Part shown: positions 8,723 to 21,419 of the stretch, in pieces
Position numbering within the stretch: position 1 is the stretch's first letter
How the letters are laid out: the number at the start of each line of letters is the position of its first letter
NCBI GenBank assembly: GCA_009720755.1
Contig: WNKV01000001.1
Coordinates: 248,001 to 312,000, forward strand
DNA length: 64,000 bases
Direction of reading: 5' to 3'
From: Rhodoplanes serenus
Lineage (GTDB): Bacteria; Pseudomonadota; Alphaproteobacteria; Rhizobiales; Xanthobacteraceae
Program-made: the position numbers and the translations under genes
Notes under the pieces: model-generated
Databases searched by the model: none
What the model was told of the DNA's origin: nothing
The model's input: only the letters and a program-made list of their open reading frames with translations

Positions 8723-10489
8723 TCAGCGCGGCAGCGTCGTCTGCTCGCGGCCGGGCCGGGCCGAGGCGGTCGCGGGCGCCGGTTCGGCGGTGAGGGCGAA
8801 CGTCCACTCGATGCGCGGCGCCTTGCGGGCGCGGCCGTGGATGACGAGCTGGATGGTACGCAGCGGGCCGGTGCGGCCGCCGAGAAACACGCTCTCCTCG
8901 ATGTCGACGCGATCCTCGTGCGACTGGAAGCTCCACACCTCCTTGGTGGGCAGCGTCAGCATGACGCCGTGCCCGTCCTGCACGCGGGTGGCGCGGATCG
9001 CCGGATGCAGATGGAAGCGCACCGCGAACTCGTCCGGCAGCTTGGGCGGCAGCGCCTCGCCGCGCGCCGGCAGGAAGATGTCCTCGCCCTCCAGCCGGCG
9101 GCCGTCGGCCGAGAGCGTCACGGTGCGCTGATGGATGACGCCGAAGCGGTCGGCGTAACCGTCGTGGCTGGCGCGCACCTGCTCGGCGTGGTCGTCGGCG
9201 TCGCGGGCGATCACCACGCGGCGTGGACCGTCGGCGACCAGCGTGCCGAACACGCGGCGCATCAGCCGCGTGTCGTGGAATACGCAGGACGAGGTCTGGT
9301 TGAAGGTGACGGTCGAATGCGCCGCGGTGGAGCGGGCGAGATGGCGCCAGTTGCCCTTGCCGGTGGCCGGCAGGCCGCAGTTCACCACGATGCGCTGCTG
9401 GCGCGACGACAGCTCGAAGGCGAGGCACCCCGCATGGGCGTCCGCCGACAGCGACAGCGGCGGCGGCGTGCCGGTGTCCATCAGCACCACGGTCTGCCGC
9501 GCCTCGATGCGCTGATAGCCCGAGTGGGTCGCATTGGCGACCGGCGCGCCGCGGGCGTCGTCGTAGGCCAGGATGGTGGCGAGCAGGTCCTGGGCGGTCG
9601 GCCCCATGCCGTTGAACAGCGCGAACGTCTTGTCGGCGTGCCGGAAGAACCGCAGCATCGGCATCATGCGGTCGATGGCGTTGAGCAGCGCCGGTGGCGG
9701 CGCGATGTTGCAGGCGGTGAACGCCTGGGCGAGCGGCAGCAGGTCGGCGAGCAGCTCGATCAGCGCGCCCGGGTTGCGGCCGACATGGCCGCCGTCGGCG
9801 AGGATCTGGCGGTCGAGCTCGGCCGACAGGCGGCGGACCGCGCGGCGCAGATGACGCGCCTGCCCGGTCATGCACAACGCCGCATAGGTGATGGCGATGT
9901 GGGCCTGGAGGCGCGGCACGCCGTCCTGGGCGTCGGCGGCGGTCCAGCGCAGGAACCGCACCTGGCGGGTCAGGCTGCGCAGGAAGCGCCGATAGAAGCG
10001 CATGTCGGCGTCGGCCAGGATGAGGCTCGCCTGGGTCAGCCACGAGATGACGCGGCGGGCGAGAATCTCGGGCCGCCAGGCGACCGGATGCCAGCCGCCC
10101 TGGAGCGCGATCCAGTCCTCGACCAGGGCACGGGCGCTGCCGCGCGGCACGCCGGCCGTCTCGGCGCTGCGCAGATGGCGGAGCCAGCGGAAGCCGAGCA
10201 GCGAGGCGGCCCAGTCGGGGGACGGCGGCTCCATCTCGAAGGGCGAGCGGCCGTCGCAGATGACGATCTTGCCGGCCAGCGCGAAGCGGCCCGCATAGAT
10301 CTCGCTCGCCCGGGTCGGATCGGCCGTGCGCAGGCTCTGCGGCGCGATGGCGATGCGCTCGCCGCGCCCGGTGAGGCGCAGGGCGGCGAGCGGACGCAGC
10401 ACGACGAGCCGGCCCGCCACATGGGCGAGGCCGCGCCGCATCGCGAACCAGATCAACCGGCCGCGGTCCGCGATCGCTACGCCGGACAT
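8723..10489 (-). CDS. Heparinase II/III family protein
   Basis: 588 residues. The N-terminal half is an alpha/alpha-toroid-like helical domain ([20 protein letters not shown]-type helices, [21 protein letters not shown]). The C-terminal half is a beta-sandwich of the Hepar_II_III type ([62 protein letters not shown]). These families are polysaccharide lyases, but the alphaproteobacterial members next to purH/rsmB are uncharacterised and may act on envelope glycan. No signal peptide is evident. Located between rsmB and purH, same strand, so probably co-transcribed; a purine-pathway role is not implied. Confidence 0.88.
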   Translation of the reverse strand: MSGVAIADRGRLIWFAMRRGLAHVAGRLVVLRPLAALRLTGRGERIAIAPQSLRTADPTRASEIYAGRFALAGKIVICDGRSPFEMEPPSPDWAASLLGFRWLRHLRSAETAGVPRGSARALVEDWIALQGGWHPVAWRPEILARRVISWLTQASLILADADMRFYRRFLRSLTRQVRFLRWTAADAQDGVPRLQAHIAITYAALCMTGQARHLRRAVRRLSAELDRQILADGGHVGRNPGALIELLADLLPLAQAFTACNIAPPPALLNAIDRMMPMLRFFRHADKTFALFNGMGPTAQDLLATILAYDDARGAPVANATHSGYQRIEARQTVVLMDTGTPPPLSLSADAHAGCLAFELSSRQQRIVVNCGLPATGKGNWRHLARSTAAHSTVTFNQTSSCVFHDTRLMRRVFGTLVADGPRRVVIARDADDHAEQVRASHDGYADRFGVIHQRTVTLSADGRRLEGEDIFLPARGEALPPKLPDEFAVRFHLHPAIRATRVQDGHGVMLTLPTKEVWSFQSHEDRVDIEESVFLGGRTGPLRTIQLVIHGRARKAPRIEWTFALTAEPAPATASARPGREQTTLPR

Positions 10490-10616
10490 CGCGCTTCAGC
10501 CCCTCGGCTCGCATCAGCCGCCCCGACGCGAGGCGGTTCACCATAACGAAGGGATTCCCGAGGGCAACACTGGAGAACCCGGCCGATCGGCCGCCCGGCG
10601 CCGGGTCGCCGACGCA

Positions 10617-11957
10617 TCAGCGGCGGACGAGCCGCGCCGCGAAGAAGCCGTCGAGCCCGCCCATGCGCGGCTCGGCATCGGGCCAGTGGCACGGCAGCGT
10701 GCGCAGGTCGCCCGTCGCGGTCACCAGGCCGGCGAGGCCGGGCCGCTCGTCGGCGGCGATCGGCCGGCGCACAACGCGCGGGTCGCGCGCCAGCAGCGCC
10801 TCGATCTGCGCCTCGCCCTCCTCGGGCTCCAGCGAGCAGGTGCAGTACACGACGGTGCCGCCCGCGCGGACAAGCGCCACGGCGCGATCGAGCAGCGCCG
10901 CCTGGAGGCCCGCGAGCGTCGTGACCTCGGCTTCGCTCTTGCGCCACGGAATGTCGGGATGGCGACGCATGGTGCCGGTGGACGAGCACGGCGCATCGAG
11001 CAGCACGGCGTCGAACGGGCCGCCCTCGAAGGTCGCCACGTCGGCCGCCACCGTCTCGGCCGCGAGGCCGGTGCGCCGCAGATTCTCGCGCAGCCGGGCC
11101 AGGCGAGGCTCGGAGCGGTCGACGGCGGTGACTCTGGCGCCCGCCTGGGCGAGCTGAAGCGTCTTGCCACCCGGTGCCGCGCAGAGATCGGCGATCGACA
11201 GGCCGGCGACGTCGCCGAGGAGTCGGGCCGGGATCGCCGCGGCGGCGTCCTGCACCCACCAGTCGCCCTCGGCATAGCCCGGCATGGCGGAGACGGCGCC
11301 GTGCGGCACCAGACGCACCGAGCCGGTCGGCAGCACCTTGCCGCGCAGGCGAGCGGCCCAGCCCTCCGGGTCGGCCTTCACGGTGAGGTCGAGGGGCGGC
11401 TCCACCGCGTGGACGGCGGCGATGCCACGGGCCACCTCGGCACCGTAATGGCGGGTCCAGCGCTCCAGCAGCCAGGCCGGCGTGTCGAGGGTGAGCGGAT
11501 CACGATCGGCCAACAGCTCGGCGCCGCTACGGGCGATCCGGCGCAGCACCGCATTGACCAGACCCGAGTAGCGGGCGGAGCGGCGATCGGCCTGGACCAG
11601 CCGGACCGACAGGTCGACGGCGGCGTGGTCCGGGATGTCGAGGACGTGGATCTGGGCGGCGCCGACCAGGAGGGCGCTCTCCAGCCGGCCGGCCTCGGGC
11701 GGCAAGCCGCGATCCAGCGTGGCACCGATCAGGTGGCGCAGGGTGCCGAGCCGGCGCAGCGTGGTGGCGACGATGCGGCGCACCAGCGCCCGGTCGCGCT
11801 CGCCCAGCATCGCGAGCCCCGGCGGGGCGCCCGCCCCGTCGAGCTGCTCGTCGAGCGGACGGCCGCGGTGCAGCACCCCCTCGACGATCTCGGCCGCGAC
11901 CCGGCGGGCCGCGAAGCCGGGGGCCTGCGACGGAGGAGAGAAGGCGGGGCGAGGCAT
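10617..11957 (-). CDS. rsmB: 16S rRNA (cytosine-967-C5)-methyltransferase family protein
   Basis: 446 residues. An N-terminal NusB-like RNA-binding domain (AAEIVEGVLHRGRPLDEQLD... RALVRRIVATTLRRLGTLRHLI) is followed by a Rossmann SAM domain: LCAAPGGKTLQLAQAGARVTAVD, the DAPCSSTGTMRRHPDIPWRK motif with the release cysteine, and VVYCTCSLEPEEGEAQIEALL with the catalytic cysteine. It methylates C967 of 16S rRNA in the RsmB family; the RsmB/NOP2 assignment is firm, the exact nucleotide is inferred. Lies between htpX and the heparinase-like gene on the minus strand. Confidence 0.94.
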   Translation of the reverse strand: MPRPAFSPPSQAPGFAARRVAAEIVEGVLHRGRPLDEQLDGAGAPPGLAMLGERDRALVRRIVATTLRRLGTLRHLIGATLDRGLPPEAGRLESALLVGAAQIHVLDIPDHAAVDLSVRLVQADRRSARYSGLVNAVLRRIARSGAELLADRDPLTLDTPAWLLERWTRHYGAEVARGIAAVHAVEPPLDLTVKADPEGWAARLRGKVLPTGSVRLVPHGAVSAMPGYAEGDWWVQDAAAAIPARLLGDVAGLSIADLCAAPGGKTLQLAQAGARVTAVDRSEPRLARLRENLRRTGLAAETVAADVATFEGGPFDAVLLDAPCSSTGTMRRHPDIPWRKSEAEVTTLAGLQAALLDRAVALVRAGGTVVYCTCSLEPEEGEAQIEALLARDPRVVRRPIAADERPGLAGLVTATGDLRTLPCHWPDAEPRMGGLDGFFAARLVRR

Positions 11958-12175
11958 GGATCAGGGGCTCCGACCGGACGAGAGAGCGGCTGCGGTCCGC
12001 ACCAGGAACGCGCCGGGGTGCCCCGGAAACGCGACGACGAGGGCGCCGGTTCGGACCCGGCGCGCTCCCTCATACCAGATCGATGCCCGGCCCGGGCAAG
12101 TCCCCCATACCACCGGATCGCCCGGCAGGCGCCCGGCGCGACCGATTCGCCACAGGACCGGGGGCGCTGACGGGA

Positions 12176-13162
12176 TCAGCCCCAGGGGCCGCGACGCGGG
12201 GCTCCGCCGCCGCCCCACGGGCCGGAGCGCGGCACCGGCCGCTCGGGACGCGCCGCGGCGGCCCGGCCGCCGCTCCAGCCGCCGCCCGTGCCCCCGCCAC
12301 TGCCCCAGCCGCCGCCGGCCTGGGCCGCGAAGCGCTCCAGCGCCGCAATGCGGTTGGCGGTCGCCGGATGGGTCGAGAACAGGTTGTCCATCCGCTCGCC
12401 CGACAGTGGGTTGATGATGAACATGTGGGCCACCGCCGGATTGCGCTCGGCCGCCTCGTTGGGGATCTGGTGGGCGGCGTTGTCGATCTTGGCGAGCGCC
12501 GAGGCGAGCCACACCGGGCGGCCGCAGATCTCGGCGCCGCGGCGGTCGGCGGCGTATTCGCGCGTCCGGCTGATCGCCATCTGCACCAGCATGGCGGCGA
12601 TCGGCGCCACGATCACCATCAGCAGCGAGCCGACGATGCCGAGGCCGCCATTGTTCTCGCGGTTGCCGCCGCCGAAGAACATGCCGAACTGGGCCAGCAT
12701 CGAGATGGCGCCCGCGATGGTCGCCGTGATGGTCATGATCAGGGTGTCGCGGTTCTGGACGTGCGCCAGCTCGTGCGCCATGACGCCGGCGATCTCCTCG
12801 CGCGACAGCATGTTCAGCAGCCCGGTGGTGGCCGCCACCGCGGCATTCTCCGGGTTGCGGCCGGTCGCGAAGGCGTTCGGCTGCGGGTCGTCGATCAGGT
12901 AGACCCGCGGCATCGGCAGGCCGGCGCGCTGCGACAGCTCGCGCACCATGGCGACGAACTCCGGCGCGGTGCGCTCGTCGACCTCGTGGGCGCCGGTCAT
13001 CGACAGCACCATCCGGTCGGCATTCCAGTAGCTGAACAGGTTCATGGCGGCGGCCACCAGGAACGCGATGGTCGCACCGCTCCGCCCGCCGATCAGATAG
13101 CCGACGCCCATGAACAGGGCGGTCAGGCCCGCCAGCAGGATCGCTGTCTTCAGATAGTTCAT
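12176..13162 (-). CDS. htpX: Zinc metalloprotease HtpX
   Basis: 328 residues, inner-membrane M48 protease. Two N-terminal membrane helices ([24 protein letters not shown] and [17 protein letters not shown]), then the zinc motif [16 protein letters not shown] (HExxH), two further hydrophobic segments ([20 protein letters not shown] and [20 protein letters not shown]), and the third-ligand region [12 protein letters not shown]. The C-terminal 40 residues are Gly/Arg/Trp-rich, as in other rhizobial HtpX. It degrades damaged membrane proteins and is often heat- or envelope-stress regulated. GGAGAAGGACCCCG precedes the ATG. Followed by rsmB after 218 bp. Confidence 0.96.
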   Translation of the reverse strand: MNYLKTAILLAGLTALFMGVGYLIGGRSGATIAFLVAAAMNLFSYWNADRMVLSMTGAHEVDERTAPEFVAMVRELSQRAGLPMPRVYLIDDPQPNAFATGRNPENAAVAATTGLLNMLSREEIAGVMAHELAHVQNRDTLIMTITATIAGAISMLAQFGMFFGGGNRENNGGLGIVGSLLMVIVAPIAAMLVQMAISRTREYAADRRGAEICGRPVWLASALAKIDNAAHQIPNEAAERNPAVAHMFIINPLSGERMDNLFSTHPATANRIAALERFAAQAGGGWGSGGGTGGGWSGGRAAAARPERPVPRSGPWGGGGAPRRGPWG

Positions 13163-13381
13163 CGGGGTCCTTCTCCGGGACGGCGGCGGGTCCGGCCCGA
13201 TCCCGGGCGGCCGCCGGTTGCGCGTGATTCGCCCGCCATATGGGAGGGCGAGCGGAACCGGACAAGCGTACCGCGACGCGGCCTGGCGTCGCGCTCGGGC
13301 ACCGCACGCCGCAGATGACCGACAGCAGGGAGGGCCGAGCGCAGGGTTGACGGGCGGCCCGCTCGGGGGTCTCTAGGCGCC

Positions 13382-13633
13382 ATGAGCAAGCTCGATTCCG
13401 CCCCCGCGTCCGCTCCGTCTCCGCTCTCGACCCCGGAGGCCGGCCCGGCCTCGCCCGGCCCTGCCCGGCTGCTCAGCCCGGCGGCCGAGCGCGCGCTCGC
13501 CGAGGCGGCGGCTCGACGGGCCGAGATCGACCGCAAGACCGCCGAGCGCCCGGCCGAGATCAACGGCCGCGGCGGGCTCGAGCCCGCCCGCTACGGCGAT
13601 TGGGAGATCAAGGGCATCGCCAGCGACTTCTGA
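13382..13633 (+). CDS. DUF1674 / succinate dehydrogenase assembly factor 4-like
   Basis: 83 residues. The C-terminal block GGLEPARYGDWEIKGIASDF is the diagnostic DUF1674/SDHAF4 signature. The N-terminal half is Pro/Ala/Ser-rich and disordered, with a helix AERALAEAAARRAEID. SDHAF4 family proteins bind flavinylated SdhA and help succinate dehydrogenase assembly. It is a stand-alone gene, divergent from htpX, a position often seen in Rhizobiales. Confidence 0.92.
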   Translation: MSKLDSAPASAPSPLSTPEAGPASPGPARLLSPAAERALAEAAARRAEIDRKTAERPAEINGRGGLEPARYGDWEIKGIASDF

Positions 13634-13792
13634 TCGGGCGGGCCGGCACGGCCGAGTCTGGCCCCCTTCCGCGTCTCCCTCCAGCCTCGTGATACCAGCG
13701 GCAGCACTCTCGGACTGCATCCTCCGTCATGGCCGGACATGCCACGCCATCGGTCCGTTGCCGGCCCTGGTCCGAATCGGTATCATAGGAAT

Positions 13793-14332
13793 ATGATCCG
13801 TATCGGTCGGAAGTATTCCTTTCGTGGGCGCTCGCGCCGCGGCTCGCTGGTGATCAGCCTGCTGGTCGCCCTCCTGCTGCTCGGCGGCGCGACGCTGACC
13901 TCCTGGTGGACCGGCGAGCCGCTCGGCCGCCGCCCGATGCCGCCGCCCCATGCGGACCTGCGCGGCGCGCCGGCGCGGATCGCCGCCGAGATCCTCTATG
14001 TGGTGGACGGCGACACTTTCGATGCGCGCCTGACGGTCGGCCCCGACCGCGTGGTGACGGCGCGGGTGCGGCTGCGTGGCGTCGACACGCCGGAGCTGCA
14101 CGGCCAATGCGCCGCGGAGGAGCGGGAGGCCGCCACGGCGCGCGGCGTGCTGCGCGATCTCCTGGCCGACGGGGGCGTCATCCTGTCCTCCCCCGGCACC
14201 GACAAGTACGGCCGGGTGCTCGCCGACGTGTCGACCCGCCGCACCGCGAGCGTCGCCGCCGCCCTGCTGGCGGCCGGAGTGGCGCGGCCCTACCAGGGCG
14301 GCCGCCGGCTCGGCTGGTGCGATCGCGGGTGA
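13793..14332 (+). CDS. Membrane-anchored thermonuclease (SNase-like) protein
   Basis: 179 residues from the ATG at 13793. An N-terminal membrane anchor (SLVISLLVALLLLGGATLTSWW) is followed by an SNase-type OB fold: YVVDGDTFDARL, RVRLRGVDTPELHGQC and GTDKYGRVLADVS. The Asp, Glu and two Arg positions expected for catalysis are visible. The domain is probably periplasmic, hydrolysing nucleic acid. A weak site (ATAGGA) lies directly before the ATG; upstream ATG 13739 would add 18 unlikely residues. Convergent with the L,D-transpeptidase. Confidence 0.9.
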   Translation: MIRIGRKYSFRGRSRRGSLVISLLVALLLLGGATLTSWWTGEPLGRRPMPPPHADLRGAPARIAAEILYVVDGDTFDARLTVGPDRVVTARVRLRGVDTPELHGQCAAEEREAATARGVLRDLLADGGVILSSPGTDKYGRVLADVSTRRTASVAAALLAAGVARPYQGGRRLGWCDRG

Positions 14333-14365
14333 GCCAGAGGGCCGGCGCCGCTTGCCGAAACAGAA

Positions 14366-14388
14366 ACGGGCGCCGCAGGGGCGCCCGT
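14366..14388 (-). terminator. Intrinsic terminator after the L,D-transpeptidase gene
   Basis: Perfect 9-bp stem ACGGGCGCC / GGCGCCCGT with a 5-base loop. On the minus strand it is followed by TTCTGTTTC. It sits between the convergent thermonuclease and transpeptidase genes. Confidence 0.65.
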
Positions 14389-14421
14389 CGGGATCGATGG
14401 TGCGGTGGAAGGCGCCGCGCC

Positions 14422-14946
14422 TCAGCGCGTCACCACCACGGTGGTGCCGACGCCGACCCGGCTGTACAGGTCGGTGATGTCCTCGTTGAACATGCGGATG
14501 CAGCCGTACGAGACATAGCCCCCGATCGAGCGCGGCACGTTGGTGCCGTGGATGGCGTATTCGCCGCCCGACAGCGTCATGGCGGCGGCGCCCATCGGGT
14601 TCTGCGGGGTGCCGCCCCGGATGACGTCCGGCAGGCTCGGCTTGTCGCGCTTCACCTCGGCGGGCGGCGCCCAATCCGGCTTGACGTACTTGCCGGTGAT
14701 GCGGCTGACCCCGGTCCACTGCTTGCCGGCCTTGCCGACGCCGACCGGGTAGCGCAGCGCGGTGCCGTCGCCCAGCACCAGATAGAGGCGGCGCTCGCGC
14801 GTCTTCACCACGATGGTGCCGGCCTCGTAGCCGGCATCCCTGAACGCGACCTGCTCGCGTGCCGTGGCGGCCTGCGGTGCCGCGAGGCCGAAGACGAAGC
14901 CGGCCGCGACCGCGACGGCGGCGGTCCGAAGTCCGATCCGTGCCAT
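14422..14946 (-). CDS. L,D-transpeptidase (YkuD), short secreted form
   Basis: 174 residues from the ATG at 14946. A signal peptide (RTAAVAVAAGFVFGLAAPQAATA) precedes the YkuD domain: GTIVVKTRERRLYLVLGDGTALRYPVGVG and the active-site region AIHGTNVPRSIGGYVSYGCIRMFNEDI, which has the catalytic HG...S-x-GC-I/V-R motif with Cys. It forms 3-3 cross-links in peptidoglycan or links proteins to it in the periplasm. GGGGGGA lies upstream of the ATG. The second paralogue of this window is at 60671-61966. Confidence 0.94.
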   Translation of the reverse strand: MARIGLRTAAVAVAAGFVFGLAAPQAATAREQVAFRDAGYEAGTIVVKTRERRLYLVLGDGTALRYPVGVGKAGKQWTGVSRITGKYVKPDWAPPAEVKRDKPSLPDVIRGGTPQNPMGAAAMTLSGGEYAIHGTNVPRSIGGYVSYGCIRMFNEDITDLYSRVGVGTTVVVTR

Positions 14947-15039
14947 TGGGTCCCCCCTGCGATTCTCCGATGGTGCGACGTCCACGGGATCGGCATGCCT
15001 GCCGTGGCCCGTCGTCCACGGATGGAACGCCGCCACCAT

Positions 15040-15340
15040 TTGAGATTCCGTGTGGCGGGGGCAACCCCTTCAAAGCGTTCGTGATCGAAGTAAACGGCGG
15101 GTGACGCAGAATGATCACACTCGCTGTGGCCGATTTACCCGACCGGGCGAGGATCGCGGGCGCCCCAACCCGAACCCCGACGATTCACTTGACGGAAACG
15201 CTGAGCCTCCATCGCAGCCCCGCCGCGGGCCTGGGCCAGCAGTTCTGTTCGGCTAGGCAGGCGGCCCTGCTGCACCTCAAACGGGTAAAGCGGCAAGATG
15301 TCGCGCCTATCGTGTCGCACCCTCCTCCAGGCGGAGGACC
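15040..15340. other. Intergenic, no gene seen
   Basis: About 300 bp between the divergently placed transpeptidase and the small secreted protein. Only short unsupported open frames are present. It presumably holds promoters for both sides; no clear operator was recognised. Confidence 0.4.
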
Positions 15341-15613
15341 ATGTGCCTCACGACGCTGGCACTCGTCGCTTTCGGCCTCGCTCTCGCCACCCCCGCCGCC
15401 GCCCCCCCCCCCGCCGCAGCCGCTGGAAAAGGCCCCGTCCCGACCTGGGCCGAATGCTACGATCTCGGATGGAACCGCGGCGTTCATGTCGAGCTCGGCG
15501 AGCTGCCGGACTGGATGAAAAGCGGCCTGGCTGGCAAAATTCCGTTTTCCGTCCAACCAGTGCACGGCTCGGGATCGTACCGAGAGCACGTGAACCGGCG
15601 CGCTCATCGATAG
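15341..15613 (+). CDS. Small secreted protein of unknown function with C11 tract
   Basis: 90 residues. A signal peptide (MCLTTLALVAFGLALATPAAA) is followed by a conserved-looking core TWAECYDLGWNRGVHVELG and ELPDWMKSGLAGKIPF. I have an impression of similar short rhizobial hypotheticals with the GVHVE-x-GELP-x-W motif, but cannot name a family. GGCGGAGG precedes the ATG. The signal-peptide region contains an uninterrupted run of 11 C (15402-15412); one-base slippage would destroy the protein. It stands at the left edge of the metal-resistance island. Confidence 0.65.
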   Translation: MCLTTLALVAFGLALATPAAAPPPAAAAGKGPVPTWAECYDLGWNRGVHVELGELPDWMKSGLAGKIPFSVQPVHGSGSYREHVNRRAHR

Positions 15614-15871
15614 AGCCCCGAGGTCGGGAGGTTCCGTCGGTTCCGGCGGGCGTCGCACCAGCGAGGCGCGCGCGGAGACTTCCGGGGCGCCCCAGCCTCC
15701 GACACCGGCACCAGGCACCTCGGCCCGACGGGACGCCCCGGCGAGCGGACCCGATGGCCGCGTGCCACAGGAGCCGCGAAAGCCGCGACACGGGGGAGGC
15801 TTGCCCCGGTCCGGCCAAATGCCACATATAGAAAAGTGATGGGAGCCGCTCCGGCTCCGGGCGAAGAGCCG

Positions 15872-16432
15872 ATGATCCGACGCGCGCTGACGAGCATCCT
15901 GGGATTGGCGGTCGTTCTGGCCGCGATCCTGCTCGTCCCAGCGGCCGCCACTGCGCATCCCTGGCATGATCACTCCGGCCACGCCAGCGGGCACATCCAT
16001 GCCGTCGCCAAGGTGACCCATGCGGACGCAGGTCCGGCCGGATCGGCGCAGGCGGCCACGTGCGCCGGGGCTTCGGTCGCCGAGGCGTCGTTCGCCAAGG
16101 ACTGGGTCGTCGCGGCCCCGTTCATCGCCGCTCTCGCCACCCTGGCCACGGCAGAACCACGCACCACCTTGGACAGCCTGGCGACGCCGAGCACCGATCC
16201 CGGCCTCCGCGGCGCCATCGCGCTGATGGCCGGCGCCTGCACCGGCTCCGGCTGCACCGGCCCAAGCTGCTGCCCGGGCGGCGCCTGCTCGGCCTGTGGA
16301 GGCCTGACGGCCGAGGCCGAGACCGACCCACGGCCGCCACTCGCCGCCACTCGCCCCGTCAGCACTCCGGAGGCGATCCGCCCCGGCACTGCTTCGAGCG
16401 GCCTCGAGCGTCCCCCACGATCCTTCTCCTGA
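15872..16432 (+). CDS. Secreted His/Cys-rich protein at the head of the metal efflux cluster
   Basis: 186 residues from the ATG at 15872. The N-terminus is a signal peptide (TSILGLAVVLAAILLVPAAATA) followed by His-rich HPWHDHSGHASGHIH. The C-terminal part carries a cysteine cluster, CTGSGCTGPSCCPGGACSAC, then an unstructured Pro/Thr/Arg tail. No family is recognised. The His and Cys clusters and the place directly before the RND adaptor (87 bp) suggest periplasmic metal binding or delivery; this is inference. Likely first gene of an operon with the adaptor and pump. Confidence 0.6.
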   Translation: MIRRALTSILGLAVVLAAILLVPAAATAHPWHDHSGHASGHIHAVAKVTHADAGPAGSAQAATCAGASVAEASFAKDWVVAAPFIAALATLATAEPRTTLDSLATPSTDPGLRGAIALMAGACTGSGCTGPSCCPGGACSACGGLTAEAETDPRPPLAATRPVSTPEAIRPGTASSGLERPPRSFS

Positions 16433-16519
16433 ACCGCGCCGCTGCGTGACAGCCGCCGCCGGCCTGCGCGCCGTGCCGCAGACACGCCCTGCTCCGTTCT
16501 GGAACGAAGGATCGTTTCC

Positions 16520-18241
16520 ATGCCTGCCATCTTTCTGCACGCGGTCCGCGCCGCCGCGCTGCTTCTCGTCGTCGCGTTCGGGAGCGGTCCGGCCGCCACC
16601 CACGAAGGGCACGACCACGAGGAGGCGCCGACCACGCCCGCCCATGCTTCGCCGCGCGGCGAAGCCCTGTCGGACACCTTCCAGCTCGTCGCGGTCGCCG
16701 ACGGCGAGGCGCTGCGCATCTATCTCGACCGCCTCGTCGGCAACCAGCCGGTCACCGATGCCACCGTGGAGGCCGAAACTCCTGACGGGCCGGCGACCGC
16801 CGCCGCACAGCCGGACGGCAGCTATCGGCTTGCCGCCCCCTGGCTGACCCGCAGCGACCATGTCGACCTCGTCTTCACGGTGACGGCCGGCGACGTCGTC
16901 GATATCCTGCCGGTGACCCTTCTGCTGCCGCGCGCTCCGGCCGGTGGGTCTGCCACGCCGTCTGGACCATCGCTGCTGTCCAGGCTCGCGCCTCAACTCG
17001 GCGGCGGCCAGACCGCCACCCTCGCGATCCTCGGCGGCGGCTTCGCGGCCGGGCTCGCCATGGCGGGCCTGATGGGGCGCCGGCGCGCCGTGGCGGTGCC
17101 CCTCACGATTGCCGGCACCGTGGGAATTCTCGCCGCCGTGCTGCTGCTCGGCCCGCGCCTCGGCATCGCCCACGAGAACGGTCCGGCCACCGACGCGGCC
17201 GCGCCGCAGGCTGCCGCGCCGAAGCCCCGCAGCGCGCCGGTGACCGAGCGGGCGCAGCGCCAGCCCGACGGCACCCTGTTCGTGCCCAAGCCGGTCCAGC
17301 GCGTCTTCGCGGTCGAGAACGTCCGGGCCGACACCAGCGCCCTCCAGCGCGCCATCGAGCTGCCCGGCCGCATCATTCCGGACCCCGACGCCAGCGGCCA
17401 TGTGCAGACCGCGGTGGGCGGCCGCCTGTCGCCGCCGCCGGGCGGCTTTCCGCGGCTCGGCACCAGCGTCAAGGAAGGCGACGTGCTCGCCTACGTGACC
17501 CCGCCCATGCAGGCCATCGACGTCTCGGACATGCGCCAGCGACAGGGCGAGCTCGACCAGCAGATCGCCATCGTGGAGCGCCGCCTCGTCCGCTACGAGC
17601 AGCTTTCGACCACCGGCGCGGTGGCCCGCTCGCAGCTCGAGGACACGCGGCTGGAGCTCCAGGGCCTGCGCGAACGGCGCGCCTCGCTGGATCGCATCCG
17701 CCGCGACCCCGAGGCGCTGGTGGCGCCGGTCTCCGGCGTCGTCGCCGAAGGCGTGCCGGTCGCCGGCCAGATCGCCCAGACCAACGCGGTGGTGTTCCAG
17801 ATCGTCGATCCGACCCGGCTGTGGGTGGAGGCGCTGAGCTTCGAGGCCCTCGAGGGCCTGCGCGAGGCTTCCGCCCGCACCGCCACCGGCCGCACGCTGT
17901 CGCTGGTCTGGCGCGGCGCCGGCTTCGCCGATCGCGGCCAGTCGGTGCCGGTCCACTTCGCCGTGAAGGGCGACGTCTCCGGGCTGCGCAGCGGCCAGTT
18001 CGTCACCGTCTTCGCCGCCACCGGCGAGCCGCGCACCGGAGTCGCGGTGCCGCGCACCGCGGTGACGCGCACCGCCGACGGCCAGGACCAGGTGTACGAC
18101 CACGTCTCGCCCGAGCGCTTTGTGCCTCGCATCGTGCGCACCGCGCCGCTGGACGGCGAGCGCGTGCTGATCCTCGCCGGCGTCGAGGCGGGGCATCGCA
18201 TCGTCACCCAGGGCGCCGCCCTGCTCGACAACGTCCGCTGA
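16520..18241 (+). CDS. RND efflux periplasmic adaptor with extended N-terminus
   Basis: 573 residues, longer than the usual 380-500. Order: signal peptide; His-rich HEGHDHEEA; a beta-rich domain at about 55-135; two hydrophobic segments near 170-215 (ATLAILGGGFAAGLAMAGLMG and PLTIAGTVGILAAVLLLG); then a membrane-fusion-protein body starting FVPKPVQRVFAVENVR, with the hairpin coil DMRQRQGELDQQIAIVERRL, lipoyl-like parts PPPGGFPRLGTSVKEGDVLAYV and GVVAEGVPVAGQI, and a beta-barrel ending. CusB/CzcB-type adaptors link the inner-membrane pump to an outer-membrane channel. It ends 12 bp before the pump gene, so they form an operon. No outer-membrane factor is nearby. Confidence 0.9.
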   Translation: MPAIFLHAVRAAALLLVVAFGSGPAATHEGHDHEEAPTTPAHASPRGEALSDTFQLVAVADGEALRIYLDRLVGNQPVTDATVEAETPDGPATAAAQPDGSYRLAAPWLTRSDHVDLVFTVTAGDVVDILPVTLLLPRAPAGGSATPSGPSLLSRLAPQLGGGQTATLAILGGGFAAGLAMAGLMGRRRAVAVPLTIAGTVGILAAVLLLGPRLGIAHENGPATDAAAPQAAAPKPRSAPVTERAQRQPDGTLFVPKPVQRVFAVENVRADTSALQRAIELPGRIIPDPDASGHVQTAVGGRLSPPPGGFPRLGTSVKEGDVLAYVTPPMQAIDVSDMRQRQGELDQQIAIVERRLVRYEQLSTTGAVARSQLEDTRLELQGLRERRASLDRIRRDPEALVAPVSGVVAEGVPVAGQIAQTNAVVFQIVDPTRLWVEALSFEALEGLREASARTATGRTLSLVWRGAGFADRGQSVPVHFAVKGDVSGLRSGQFVTVFAATGEPRTGVAVPRTAVTRTADGQDQVYDHVSPERFVPRIVRTAPLDGERVLILAGVEAGHRIVTQGAALLDNVR

Positions 18242-18253
18242 GGCGACGCCGCC

Positions 18254-21391
<3,138 letters not shown>

Positions 21392-21419
21392 TCCATCGAC
21401 CCTAAAAGGAGCATACTCG

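Noticed and set aside
8663..10546. 627-codon plus-strand frame opposite the heparinase-like gene
   Set aside because: Shadow frame; the opposite strand carries the recognisable Hepar_II_III protein.
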